From Myxococcota bacterium (lineage in GTDB: Bacteria > Myxococcota_C > UBA6777): a stretch of DNA of 24,183 nucleotides. The notes under the pieces were generated by a model that saw nothing but the letters and a program-made list of their open reading frames with translations, was not told the DNA's origin and did no database searches. Within the stretch, counting starts at the first letter, position 1; every line of letters starts with the position of its first letter. Shown here one piece after another: positions 1 through 7,982 of this stretch. The stretch spans positions 1-24,183 of the forward strand of contig CAUJFU010000512.1 of the NCBI GenBank assembly GCA_963169055.1, given 5' to 3'. Both the position numbers and the translations under genes were made by a program.

Positions 1-137
1 CCGAAGTGGCACCACACAAGGCATTTCTTACAAACACTGTCGTATCCTTCAACACACCGATGGATACGCCTACGCACGAAGAAAGGACGGCGTTTCAAAG
101 CCCGCCTAAAGGCAGGGGTCTCCACGCCGAAGAAACG

Positions 138-959
138 ATGACGCTGTCTTGGAACACATGGCAAGCACCCATCTATCCGGGTCGTCTGATCGCTGTCGGG
201 CGCGATCACCACGGCCATCAGGTGATCGTTTACGTGATGACAGGGCGCAGCCCTTCCTCACAAGCCCGTCGCCTGCTTTACGAGACCGGCGAACTCCGCA
301 CCGAAGTCACCGACCCCTCTCTTCTCGCTCAAGGCAATCCCCAACTCTTGCTCTACGATTGTATGCTGCGCGCCAGCGATCATTTCTTGATCAGCAACGG
401 ATCACAAACCCTCTGCCTTGCTGAAAGCGCCGAAGCCCGTTACGAACAACGCCTTCCGCTCGACCCTTTGGAGATCCTTGTCGAAGCACACCGCCGCCCC
501 TTTCTCGTGGAAGCAACGCAAGCCGACCGCTTCATCGATCTCACCCAGTACGAACCCGATCCGCCGCATTGGACGCCGCGTATCTGCGCGGTGGTCGGCC
601 CCCAACACGCCGCGATGAGCATCACCAAACGCGTAGAAGGCGAAATCAGCCGAAACTTCTTTGTTTTACCGATGCAAGCAGGAACGCTCCATCTGCTCAC
701 CACCTACACAGGCTCCCTTCCTGCCGCAAACGAAGGACTTCCCTCCTTTGCGGGCGAACCTGTGCGCCTCTCGCTGCCCGGGGATACTCCGCACACGGTC
801 ACACAGGCGTTTTGCGAAGCCTTTGCGCCCCGCCCTGAAACAGATCACCGAGACTTTCGCATTAGTGTCGCAACCCTTTTCTATCACCCCAAAGAGCATC
901 GCCTCCAAGCACACGTCTGGAATCGCCATCCCGCCCCAGCGTCCGAAGAGATCTGCTAG
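138..959 (+). CDS. PurO-like IMP cyclohydrolase
   Basis: Likely converts FAICAR to IMP, the last step of purine synthesis, in the cytoplasm. The N-terminus has the hallmarks of the IMP cyclohydrolase-like (PurO-type) family: YPGRLIAVG at residues 13-21 and MTGRSPSSQARR at about 34-45, matching the family pattern of a YPGR strand followed by a GRS..SR segment. The protein is 273 aa from this start, somewhat longer than archaeal PurO at about 200. The frame is open back to base 6, with other ATGs at 6 and 60. I chose 138 because similarity begins directly after it, but no strong Shine-Dalgarno marks any of them. Next door, 63 bases downstream, is an AICAR transformylase lacking its own cyclohydrolase domain, exactly the partner activity missing there. 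This context supports the call. The family assignment is from memory of motifs; the exact start is uncertain. Confidence 0.75.
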   Translation: MTLSWNTWQAPIYPGRLIAVGRDHHGHQVIVYVMTGRSPSSQARRLLYETGELRTEVTDPSLLAQGNPQLLLYDCMLRASDHFLISNGSQTLCLAESAEARYEQRLPLDPLEILVEAHRRPFLVEATQADRFIDLTQYEPDPPHWTPRICAVVGPQHAAMSITKRVEGEISRNFFVLPMQAGTLHLLTTYTGSLPAANEGLPSFAGEPVRLSLPGDTPHTVTQAFCEAFAPRPETDHRDFRISVATLFYHPKEHRLQAHVWNRHPAPASEEIC

Positions 960-1022
960 ATCTTCCTTCCGTTTTCGCTTGTTCTGATCAAGAACACTCT
1001 CCACAAGAGAAAGAAAGGTTTG

Positions 1023-2240
1023 ATGATGCAAAAAGGTACGGACATCTCTGATCTAAAGCGGATTTACCGACAAAGAAATGAGGGCGAATTCCCTTCATCG
1101 CTTCACCTGACCCTACACAAAGAACACGACCTCAAGTACGGCGAAAACCCCCATCAACAGGCTGCACTCTATACCCTGCACACCATCGCGCAACACCCAG
1201 CACACCATCTCGCCGCGCTAACGAATCTCCAGTCCGTTCGTTCCGATGGGAAGGGCAAAGGCGGGTTGTCCTTGACCAACTTGATGGATATCGCCCGAGG
1301 GATGGACTGTTTGAAGTACTTCTCCGTTCCCGCTGTCGTGATCATGAAACACAACGTGGTTTCGGGATTTGCGCGCCAAACCGCCCCAGCTCAGGCCCTT
1401 TGCGAGATCTATCGCCTCGCACGCGACGCCGATCGACGCAGCAACTTCGGTGGGACGGTGATCTTCAATCGCCCCCTTGATACCGACACGACAGAGGCTT
1501 TGCTCGAACTCTATCCGCGCCATATCATCGACGTGATCGCTGCGCCTGATTACCAAGACGGCTTGCTCGCACGCATCGAACATGCCTCACCGCATATCCG
1601 CCTCGGCCAGTTCTCCCACCTCGAACAACTTCCGCGCTTCCTTGGCGATCCGACTCATGGCCTTTATTCGTTCAAAGAATTGCCCACAGGTCGCCTTGCC
1701 ATCCAAGACCTCCCCTTGACAGGCATCCGAAGCGCTGAAGACTTGATCCTTGATCCGATGGTCTTCGACAAAGACGGTACGCCCCACACCATCGAACGTT
1801 CCCCTACCCCCCAAGAGATCCAAGATCTGCTCTCCGCGTGGTATATCAACGTCGCAGGAGCCCGTAGCAACGGCGTTGTGATCATTCGCGATGGGGTTCT
1901 TGTCGCGTGTGGTTCGGGTCAAGTCGAGCGCGTCGGGGCTGTCGAACAAGCGATCGTCAAAGGAATGCAAAAAGCCTTTGATCGCGAAGGGCTTGTGTAT
2001 GATCCGCTGTTCGGGATCTCGGGGTTTGAACGCCTCAAAGACAACCCCTTTCAGGGTGCGGCTTGTTCTTCGGATGCGTTCTTTCCGTTCCCTGATGCCG
2101 TCGAAACTCTCGGTCGTGTCGGAGTCACCGCGATCATTCAGCCCTACGGTTCCGTTCGAGACGACCAAGTCATCGACGCCGCCAACCGCTTACAGATCGC
2201 CATGCCTGCAACCCTCGAACGCTGCTTTGGTCATTTCTAA
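1023..2240 (+). CDS. purH: Stand-alone AICAR transformylase (PurH C-terminal domain only)
   Basis: Transfers a formyl group from 10-formyl-THF to AICAR, giving FAICAR. LKYGENPHQQAALY (about residues 37-50) is the classic opening of the AICAR transformylase domain. MKHNVVSGFA (about 108-117) carries the Lys-His pair that forms the catalytic site in PurH/ATIC, and NFGGTVIFNR and GDQ-like segments follow in order. Normal bifunctional PurH is about 520 aa; this protein is about 405 aa and has no MGS-like IMP cyclohydrolase domain in front. AAAGG at 1014-1018 precedes two tandem ATGs at 1023 and 1026; a TTG at 1020 is also in frame. It sits between the PurO-like gene and purC in one operon, so FAICAR would be passed to the separate cyclohydrolase. 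Gene symbol is used for the transformylase activity only. Confidence 0.88.
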   Translation: MMQKGTDISDLKRIYRQRNEGEFPSSLHLTLHKEHDLKYGENPHQQAALYTLHTIAQHPAHHLAALTNLQSVRSDGKGKGGLSLTNLMDIARGMDCLKYFSVPAVVIMKHNVVSGFARQTAPAQALCEIYRLARDADRRSNFGGTVIFNRPLDTDTTEALLELYPRHIIDVIAAPDYQDGLLARIEHASPHIRLGQFSHLEQLPRFLGDPTHGLYSFKELPTGRLAIQDLPLTGIRSAEDLILDPMVFDKDGTPHTIERSPTPQEIQDLLSAWYINVAGARSNGVVIIRDGVLVACGSGQVERVGAVEQAIVKGMQKAFDREGLVYDPLFGISGFERLKDNPFQGAACSSDAFFPFPDAVETLGRVGVTAIIQPYGSVRDDQVIDAANRLQIAMPATLERCFGHF

Positions 2241-2275
2241 CGTGGACCCTTTCCAAGCAACGCAAAGGAACCCTC

Positions 2276-3406
2276 ATGCTCCCTCCCCCTCAAGCCGCAC
2301 AGATCCTCGCGATCACCGACGACCTACCGATCCGCCACCACACCCTCCACAAAGGCAAAGTCCGCGCATTGTACCATCTGTCCACCGAAGATAGCGCTAG
2401 ACTCATCCAAAGTCGCGGATACAACGTGCCTTTGACACAGCCCCTTGGCGTGATGGTGACCAGCGATCGCCTCTCTGCCTTTGATTGTGTATGGCACGCA
2501 GAAGGCGGACTCTACGGCGTCCCCAACAAAGGGGCCGCTCTCAACGCCATCGCCTACCACCTCTTTGAACGACTCCAAGAGGCCGACATCGCCCAACACC
2601 ACATCCTCGAAGCTCCCCATCCTCTCGTCTGGATCATCTGTATCGCCAAGCCTTTGCGCTTTGAAGGCATCTTTCGACGCTACATCACAGGCTCACTTTG
2701 GCGCGCCTACCAACAAGGACAACGCCACCTCTATGGCGTCCACCTCCCCGACGAACTCCAACCCAACCAACCCCTCCCCGCCCTTTTGTTTACACCCTCC
2801 ACCAAAGGCACGCTCCACGGCCTCCAAGGCATCCCCGAAACCGAAGACGCCCCCATCCGACCCGATCAGATCCGCGAACACTACGATGCCTTCGGCCTCC
2901 CTTCTCCCGATGTCCTCGATCATGTTCAAGATATTTTACAAAAATCCTTTCTATTCCTCGAAAAATCTTATAAGCAGATCGGACAAATCCTTGTCGATAC
3001 CAAGTTTGAACTCGGAATGCTCCAAACCTCTTCTGACTCGCCCACGCTGATCTTGATGGACGAGATCGGAACCCCCGATGCTTCGAGGATCTGGGATCAA
3101 GAGGCGTATCAACGCGGCGAGATCTTTGACTATTGCAAAGAACATTTCCGCCAAACCCTGCTCCACCACCTTGACCGCGATCTCCTGCTTGATTCCTCCC
3201 GACTCTCCGAAAGAAAAGCCTATGCTGCACAACATCCCCTTCCGCTTGCGTGGTGGCTTGACGTCAGTCAGCGTTACGCTACCCTCGCGCAAAAGCTGAT
3301 CGGACGGCCTCTTCCGAGCATACACGATGCTCGCGCTGAGATCCTCGAATCCCTCGCACAGATGGATCTCCTTCTTGCCCGCCCAAACCCGCGAAAGGAT
3401 CGCTAA
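2276..3406 (+). CDS. purC: SAICAR synthetase, long form (phosphoribosylaminoimidazole-succinocarboxamide synthase)
   Basis: Joins CAIR and aspartate with ATP to make SAICAR. Visible family motifs are KGKVRALY (26-33, nucleotide-binding loop), SDRLSAFD (63-70), PNKGAALNAI (83-92), RRYITGSLWRAY (about 135-146) and MDEIGTPDASRIW (about 262-274). At 376 aa it is much longer than E. coli PurC (237 aa). The whole length resembles the long PurC type I know from Vibrio and Shewanella, including the TPSTKG and IPE.ED segments and the C-terminal extension. AAAGGA lies 7 bases before the ATG. It is 35 bases after the transformylase gene, and its stop codon is separated from purM by one base, so it is clearly part of the operon. 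Confidence 0.93.
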   Translation: MLPPPQAAQILAITDDLPIRHHTLHKGKVRALYHLSTEDSARLIQSRGYNVPLTQPLGVMVTSDRLSAFDCVWHAEGGLYGVPNKGAALNAIAYHLFERLQEADIAQHHILEAPHPLVWIICIAKPLRFEGIFRRYITGSLWRAYQQGQRHLYGVHLPDELQPNQPLPALLFTPSTKGTLHGLQGIPETEDAPIRPDQIREHYDAFGLPSPDVLDHVQDILQKSFLFLEKSYKQIGQILVDTKFELGMLQTSSDSPTLILMDEIGTPDASRIWDQEAYQRGEIFDYCKEHFRQTLLHHLDRDLLLDSSRLSERKAYAAQHPLPLAWWLDVSQRYATLAQKLIGRPLPSIHDARAEILESLAQMDLLLARPNPRKDR

Positions 3407-3407
3407 G

Positions 3408-4550
3408 ATGGGAAGCTACGCTGCCGCAGGTGTCGACCTCTCGCTCGGAGATCGCGCCTCACGCATCCTCTACGAAGCCGCACAAAAAACATGGAAGATC
3501 CGAAAAGATCGCCTTGGTGAAGTCCTCGTCCCCTTCGATGATTTCAGCGGATTGCGCGCCATCGACGTTTCAGGACTCCCCCAAGGAACATGGATGATGC
3601 TTGGCTTCGATGGCGTCGGAACCAAAGTCGAAGTCGCCGAACGCATGAACCAACACGATACCATCGCCTTCGATCTGCTCGCGATGGTCTGTGATGATGC
3701 CGTGATCCGTGGCGCAGAACCTGTCCTTGTCGGTTCCATCCTCGACGTTTCTCGCCTTGCCCAACGCTCCCCTGATCGAGGCGACTTTCTTGAACAGATC
3801 CGACAGATTGCACACGGCTACACCGCCGCCGCACTCGAAGCAGAAGTCGCCATCGTCAACGGTGAGCTTGCCGAGATGGGTTCTCGCGTACATGGTTATA
3901 GTGATTTTTCTTATAACTGGGGCGCGGCTGTCTTGTGGTTTGGGCGTCAAGATCGCATGCTCACAGGAAAAAAAGTTCAATCGGGTGAGAGTATCGTCGC
4001 TCTCGCCGAAGAAGGCTTTCGCTCCAATGGACTTTCCCTTGTCCGGCGCACCCTCGAAGAACACTACGGCGAGCATTGGCACGAAACCCGTTGGCAAGGC
4101 ACTCTACTCGGACAAGGCGTCTTGGCACCTTCTCGCATCTATACCCGTGCGATCGTCGAGATGACAGGCGGCTACACACAAACGCCCACAGCCCAAGTCC
4201 ACGCAGCCGCACACATCACAGGTGGAGGAATCCCCGAAAAACTCGCCCGCGCGCTTCGCCCTTCGGGCTGCGGGGCGCATATTGAAGCCCCGCTCTCTCC
4301 TCCCCCTCTGATGCTTCATTGCCAAGAACTCGCACGCATCTCTGACGAAGAAGCCTACAAAACTTGGCACATGGGACATGGAATGCTGATCATCACCCCC
4401 CAACCCGGCCCTGTCCTTGAGATCGCACAAAAATACCGCATCCCCGCTCAACTGATCGGACAAACCACCGAAGGAAAAGGCATCCATATCCGCAGCCAAG
4501 GCTGCCAATCCCCCCACTCCCTGCTTAGTTTTTTTGAGGAACACCGCTAA
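3408..4550 (+). CDS. purM: Phosphoribosylformylglycinamidine cyclo-ligase (AIR synthetase)
   Basis: Closes the imidazole ring: FGAM plus ATP gives AIR. SYAAAGVDLSLGDRAS at the N-terminus corresponds to the YKDAGVDI..G opening of PurM. GFDGVGTKVEVAE (about 66-78), HDTIAFDLLAMVCDD and RGAEPVLVG are the family's ATP- and Mg-binding core, GFRSNGLSLVRR matches GLHSNGYSLVR, and HITGGGIPEKLAR matches the late glycine-rich loop. At 380 aa it is a little longer than the usual 345, and the segment around NGELAEMGSRVHGYSDF departs from the common GGETAEMPGMY, so this is a divergent PurM. The frame is open further upstream, but ATG 3408 directly follows the purC stop, with AAAGGA just upstream inside purC. 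Its last 26 bases overlap the end of the convergent histidine kinase gene. Confidence 0.9.
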   Translation: MGSYAAAGVDLSLGDRASRILYEAAQKTWKIRKDRLGEVLVPFDDFSGLRAIDVSGLPQGTWMMLGFDGVGTKVEVAERMNQHDTIAFDLLAMVCDDAVIRGAEPVLVGSILDVSRLAQRSPDRGDFLEQIRQIAHGYTAAALEAEVAIVNGELAEMGSRVHGYSDFSYNWGAAVLWFGRQDRMLTGKKVQSGESIVALAEEGFRSNGLSLVRRTLEEHYGEHWHETRWQGTLLGQGVLAPSRIYTRAIVEMTGGYTQTPTAQVHAAAHITGGGIPEKLARALRPSGCGAHIEAPLSPPPLMLHCQELARISDEEAYKTWHMGHGMLIITPQPGPVLEIAQKYRIPAQLIGQTTEGKGIHIRSQGCQSPHSLLSFFEEHR

Positions 4551-5502
4551 AATCAACGCGCCGAAAATCGCCTCTGTTTTGCAACAACGTCTCCGTCAAC
4601 GAGGGCAAGCGCAACAACAGCCGTGGCCGCGCCTCTGCGCCGTACAACTTCATCTCCCCGCCCAAAAGATCACACAAGCGCTGCACGATCAGCAATCCAA
4701 AACTCGGATGACACGCCCGTTCCCTCTCCCCGTCCATAAAAAAACCCAACAGGCCGTCTAGTGACTCTGATTGGCCTGCTTCGGGTAGATCCCACCCCGA
4801 GATATCCAAACACAACCAAGATTGTGTACCCCCCTCCACCCCCTCACAGTGCGCCGCAACCCGCAATTCCTTTTGGCTTGTCCAACGACAGATCTCTTGC
4901 AGCGAGCGACGCAGGATATGCCGTAATTTTCCCAAGTCCGACGAAAATCCCTCACAACCTTTTCGATAAAGTGCGCGAATTGTGTTGCCTTTTCGCTCTA
5001 TCTCTACACGACACTCTCGTAAAACATCTTTCAAAAAATGCGAAACATCTACACTCGCCATCTGAAAACTCAACCGACCCGATTCAATACGCGCAAGTTC
5101 CAACACGTCGTCGATCATCCGCAACAAAGTATGACCTGCGTCATAGATCTTTTCGAGATCTTCTTCCCTTTCCGCCGCCCCCAAGGCGTCCCCTTCTTCC
5201 AACAACAGTTCTGCGTAGCCGATGATCACGTTCAGCGGTGTTCTCAATTCATGGCTCATCCGCATCAAGAAAGAACCGCGTGCCGAGATCAAACTGTGTT
5301 TTGCTTGGGCGTGGACGTCCCCGATCGCTGCCAATCGCTCTGCCAGCGCGGTTTGCGTCTGTTGAAGCATCTGTTGCGCCAGCGCACTGCGACGCCGTTC
5401 CTCGACCAACAATAGCTCCGCACGCTCTCGCAACTTACGCTCTTGCGCCAGCGCCGCACGCAGCTCGAACAATTCTTTTTCCAACGCTTCTTCTTGCACC
5501 AT
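4525..5502 (-). CDS. Small soluble histidine kinase-like protein with degenerate ATP-binding domain
   Basis: 325 aa, no membrane segment. Residues 1-75 are a charged, Glu/Arg/Gln-rich coiled coil. The HisKA dimerisation domain follows with a perfect H-box, SHELRTPLNVIIGYAELL, phospho-acceptor His84. The ATP-binding domain is eroded. At the N-box the sequence reads LRHILRRSLQEICRW, with Glu203 where the Mg-binding Asn is expected. The G1 box DxGxGIP is replaced by DISGWDLP, and the GLGL box by SFGL, although IVQRLCDLLGGEM after it is still recognisable. It may be a pseudokinase or phosphatase, or serve only as a dimer and phosphotransfer partner. No response regulator is nearby. GGAGAG sits only 0-2 bases before the ATG, so the start is likely but not certain. 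Its 3' end overlaps purM tail-to-tail by 26 bases. Confidence 0.82.
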   Translation of the reverse strand: MVQEEALEKELFELRAALAQERKLRERAELLLVEERRRSALAQQMLQQTQTALAERLAAIGDVHAQAKHSLISARGSFLMRMSHELRTPLNVIIGYAELLLEEGDALGAAEREEDLEKIYDAGHTLLRMIDDVLELARIESGRLSFQMASVDVSHFLKDVLRECRVEIERKGNTIRALYRKGCEGFSSDLGKLRHILRRSLQEICRWTSQKELRVAAHCEGVEGGTQSWLCLDISGWDLPEAGQSESLDGLLGFFMDGERERACHPSFGLLIVQRLCDLLGGEMKLYGAEARPRLLLRLPSLTETLLQNRGDFRRVDFSGVPQKN

Positions 5503-5835
5503 CTCTCCGCTCCAGACGCGTCCACATCTTCATTTCTTGCGGTGCGGCGGCACGCCTGCATATCCAGTGCCATCCGCCAAACGCAACACACCCAACAGCA
5601 TCCCTCCACAAAGACGCAAAGAAGACGGCACATCCCCACCCAAACCGTAGCCCGCCCCTTCTCTTTTTTTTCGAGTTGTGGGAAGGTCTGCCCGCTTTCG
5701 CAAAAGAAGCCGTCTATCCGCCTCTTTTGCACACAAAAACCCCCTCAGCGTCTTTGCGAAAAAGGTCGGCATACCCGACGCTTTTCTGCTCCAATACGCC
5801 TCGCTTCCTTTTATCGCCTCATCGTAGGAGAGACC
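5503..5835. other. Divergent intergenic region between kinase and peptidase genes
   Basis: 333 bases between the starts of two divergent genes. It must hold promoters for both, but I see no convincing -35/-10 pair. It contains T-rich tracts and a small hairpin at 5765-5779 (GTCGG, 5-base loop, CCGAC) flanked by an A-run on the left and CTTTT on the right, which could act as a weak bidirectional terminator or be chance. The + frame of the peptidase is open across this stretch, but its sequence there is not protein-like and the real start at 5836 has a good ribosome-binding site. Confidence 0.4.
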
Positions 5836-7905
5836 ATGTCCATGATCGCCCCGATATCCGCCATCTCTCAACATCAAGCGCGTTGCTCACAAAGAGCCAA
5901 AGCGCATCGAATGCCTATAACATCCGACTTCTGCGGATCTCAAGGCTCGCGCTGGATCGCCTTCGCTTCTGTGTTTCTTCTGTCCTTCTTTTCGTTCATT
6001 TCCGATCCTTCGGCCCACCTCCCCGAAGAACCGCCTCCCTCCACCCGTCCTCCTGCCTCTGCAACGACTCGCCCCCATCACCCACACGCTCTCCCCCCCG
6101 CTTCAGCCCCCATCCTCCCTCCGCTCTCTTTGCGCCCGACCCTCGGCCCTCTCCCACAACTCCAAACGCAGCTTGATCGCGATCTCTACTTTCTCTCGCA
6201 CCCTGCCCTCGAAGGACGGGACGCAGGCACTCACGGGATCGAAGTCGCCGCTGCTTACATCGCTCATGCCTTCCAACAAGCCGGACTCCAGCCCGCAGGC
6301 GATCGTTCTTCTTTCTACCAAGCCTTCCAATCCACCACAGGCGTCGTCGCAGGCACAAACAACCGCCTGCGCACCGTCATCGACGGACAATCGACCGTCT
6401 GGGCCTTTCAAAAAGACTACGTCCCCTTTGGCTTCTCACGAGTAGGAGCCACCTCTCCCAAGCCCGTTGTGTTCGTGGGATACGGCATCCAAGCCCCCAA
6501 ACAAGGGTTTGACGAATACGCAAATATCGATGTCAAGGGCAAGATCGTTCTTATCCTACGCGGGTTGCCCCGTTGGGCCGATACTCCGCACTCTCCCTTT
6601 GGGGAGCGTAAAAATCTCTACGCACAATTCCGATACAAGTTGCTGATCGCCCGAACACAAGGCGCAATCGGCGCTTTGATCGTGGATCCACCCTCCCTCA
6701 AAGAAAAGCAAGCCCCTTCCCTCACGCCGATCACTCTCGCTCGCGGCCTTACAGATGCCGGCCTTTTCGCTTTGCACATCCAACGCACCGTCGCACAACA
6801 ACTTCTCTCCAAACGCCCTCAACAACTCCACGATATCACCCAAGAGATCGAGCGCACACGCAAACCCCACAGCCACGCCCTCCAAGCACAAGTCGCTCTC
6901 CGCGTTCAGCTCACGCGCCTGCAAAGCACCCTCAAAAACGTCCTCGCCTTTCTGCCCGGCACCCATCCCCAACACAAACAAGAGATCGTCGTCTTAGGCG
7001 CACACTACGACCATATCGGCTACGGTCATGTCGGCGGATTCCCGGGAAACCTCGGACAGATCCATCCCGGTGCTGACGACAACGCCTCTGGCACCGCGAC
7101 GATCCTTGCGCTCGCTCGCTTTTTCGCCAAACACCCGCAGCCCCGCAGCCTCCTGTTTATCGCCTTCACAGGCGAAGAGCGTGGACTCCTCGGATCGGCC
7201 TTCTTTGTTCGCAACCCCCGCTACCCGCTCGCTCAAATCACTTCCATGATCAACCTCGATATGGTGGGCCGTATGCGCAAAGGCCAACTCGTCGCCCAAG
7301 GCTCCGGGACTTCTTCGCTGTTTGAACCTCTACTCAAACAAGTCAACCAACACCACAAACTCCACTTGCGCTTCGGAAAATCCGGCTACGGAGCTTCCGA
7401 TCAAACCAGCTTTTACACTCGCAAGATCCCTGTGCTGTTCTTCTTTACAGGCGCACACGCCCAATATCACCGACCCACCGACACATTCGACACGCTCAAT
7501 CTCCCCGATACCTTCCGCGTCTTTCGCTTTGTCGCCGATATCACACAAGCCATCGCACAACTCCCCAAACGACCGGACTTTCTTCAAACAGCCACCCCCC
7601 AACGTTTCAAACGACGCGGCCCCATGCGCGTCTCTCTTGGCACCATCCCCGACTACGGAGCCAACCTCAAAACAGGCGTCCTGCTCTCTGGCGTCCAAAA
7701 AGGTAGCACTGCCGCAACCGCAGGACTCCAAGGCGGCGATATCCTCCTACGCATCGGACGATTCTCCATCCGAAATATCTACGATATGGTGATCGCTCTT
7801 GGCTTCTATCAACCCGGTGATACCGTGACGCTCAGCGTCCAACGCAACGGCCAGATCCTCCACCTCCCCGCCACCTTCCAAGCCCGCTCTTCCGCACACC
7901 GCTAA
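5836..7905 (+). CDS. Exported M28-family zinc metallopeptidase with PDZ domain
   Basis: Likely a periplasmic or membrane-anchored aminopeptidase. The 689-aa product has a hydrophobic segment at about 40-56 (WIAFASVFLLSFFSF), a proline-rich linker (62-108), a PA-like inserted domain (about 210-330), the M28 catalytic domain (about 365-575) and a PDZ domain (about 597-680). Zinc-site residues are all visible: His390 in GAHYDHIG, Asp414 in PGADDNASGT, catalytic Glu447 and ligand Glu448 in FTGEERGLLGS, Asp475 in NLDMVGRM, and His545 in AQYHRPTDT. The PDZ part includes GVQKGSTAATAGLQGGDILLRI. TAGGAG lies 5-10 bases before ATG 5836; the frame is open further upstream, but that part is not convincing. 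The N-terminal hydrophobic segment is preceded by 39 residues, so it may be an uncleaved anchor. Substrate unknown. Confidence 0.9.
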   Translation: MSMIAPISAISQHQARCSQRAKAHRMPITSDFCGSQGSRWIAFASVFLLSFFSFISDPSAHLPEEPPPSTRPPASATTRPHHPHALPPASAPILPPLSLRPTLGPLPQLQTQLDRDLYFLSHPALEGRDAGTHGIEVAAAYIAHAFQQAGLQPAGDRSSFYQAFQSTTGVVAGTNNRLRTVIDGQSTVWAFQKDYVPFGFSRVGATSPKPVVFVGYGIQAPKQGFDEYANIDVKGKIVLILRGLPRWADTPHSPFGERKNLYAQFRYKLLIARTQGAIGALIVDPPSLKEKQAPSLTPITLARGLTDAGLFALHIQRTVAQQLLSKRPQQLHDITQEIERTRKPHSHALQAQVALRVQLTRLQSTLKNVLAFLPGTHPQHKQEIVVLGAHYDHIGYGHVGGFPGNLGQIHPGADDNASGTATILALARFFAKHPQPRSLLFIAFTGEERGLLGSAFFVRNPRYPLAQITSMINLDMVGRMRKGQLVAQGSGTSSLFEPLLKQVNQHHKLHLRFGKSGYGASDQTSFYTRKIPVLFFFTGAHAQYHRPTDTFDTLNLPDTFRVFRFVADITQAIAQLPKRPDFLQTATPQRFKRRGPMRVSLGTIPDYGANLKTGVLLSGVQKGSTAATAGLQGGDILLRIGRFSIRNIYDMVIALGFYQPGDTVTLSVQRNGQILHLPATFQARSSAHR

Positions 7906-7913
7906 CGTTTTTT

Positions 7914-7960
7914 CGTCTCATCAAGAGAACTTTTTATACCAATTTGAGACTACTGAGACG
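7914..7960. terminator. Possible inverted repeat between convergent genes
   Basis: The 77-base gap between the ends of the peptidase and the membrane kinase genes holds a 7-base inverted repeat, CGTCTCA at 7914-7920 and TGAGACG at 7954-7960, with an extra TGAGAC at 7945-7950. T-runs lie at 7908-7913 and 7931-7935. The 33-base spacing makes it a poor terminator by usual standards; position between convergent genes is the main argument. Confidence 0.25.
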
Positions 7961-7982
7961 GCGCTCTCCAACCCACAAAACA

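Noticed and set aside
5443-5835. N-terminal extension of the M28 peptidase by 131 residues
   Set aside because: The extra part is opposite the kinase start and is low-complexity. ATG 5836 has a good ribosome-binding site and leads into the signal segment.
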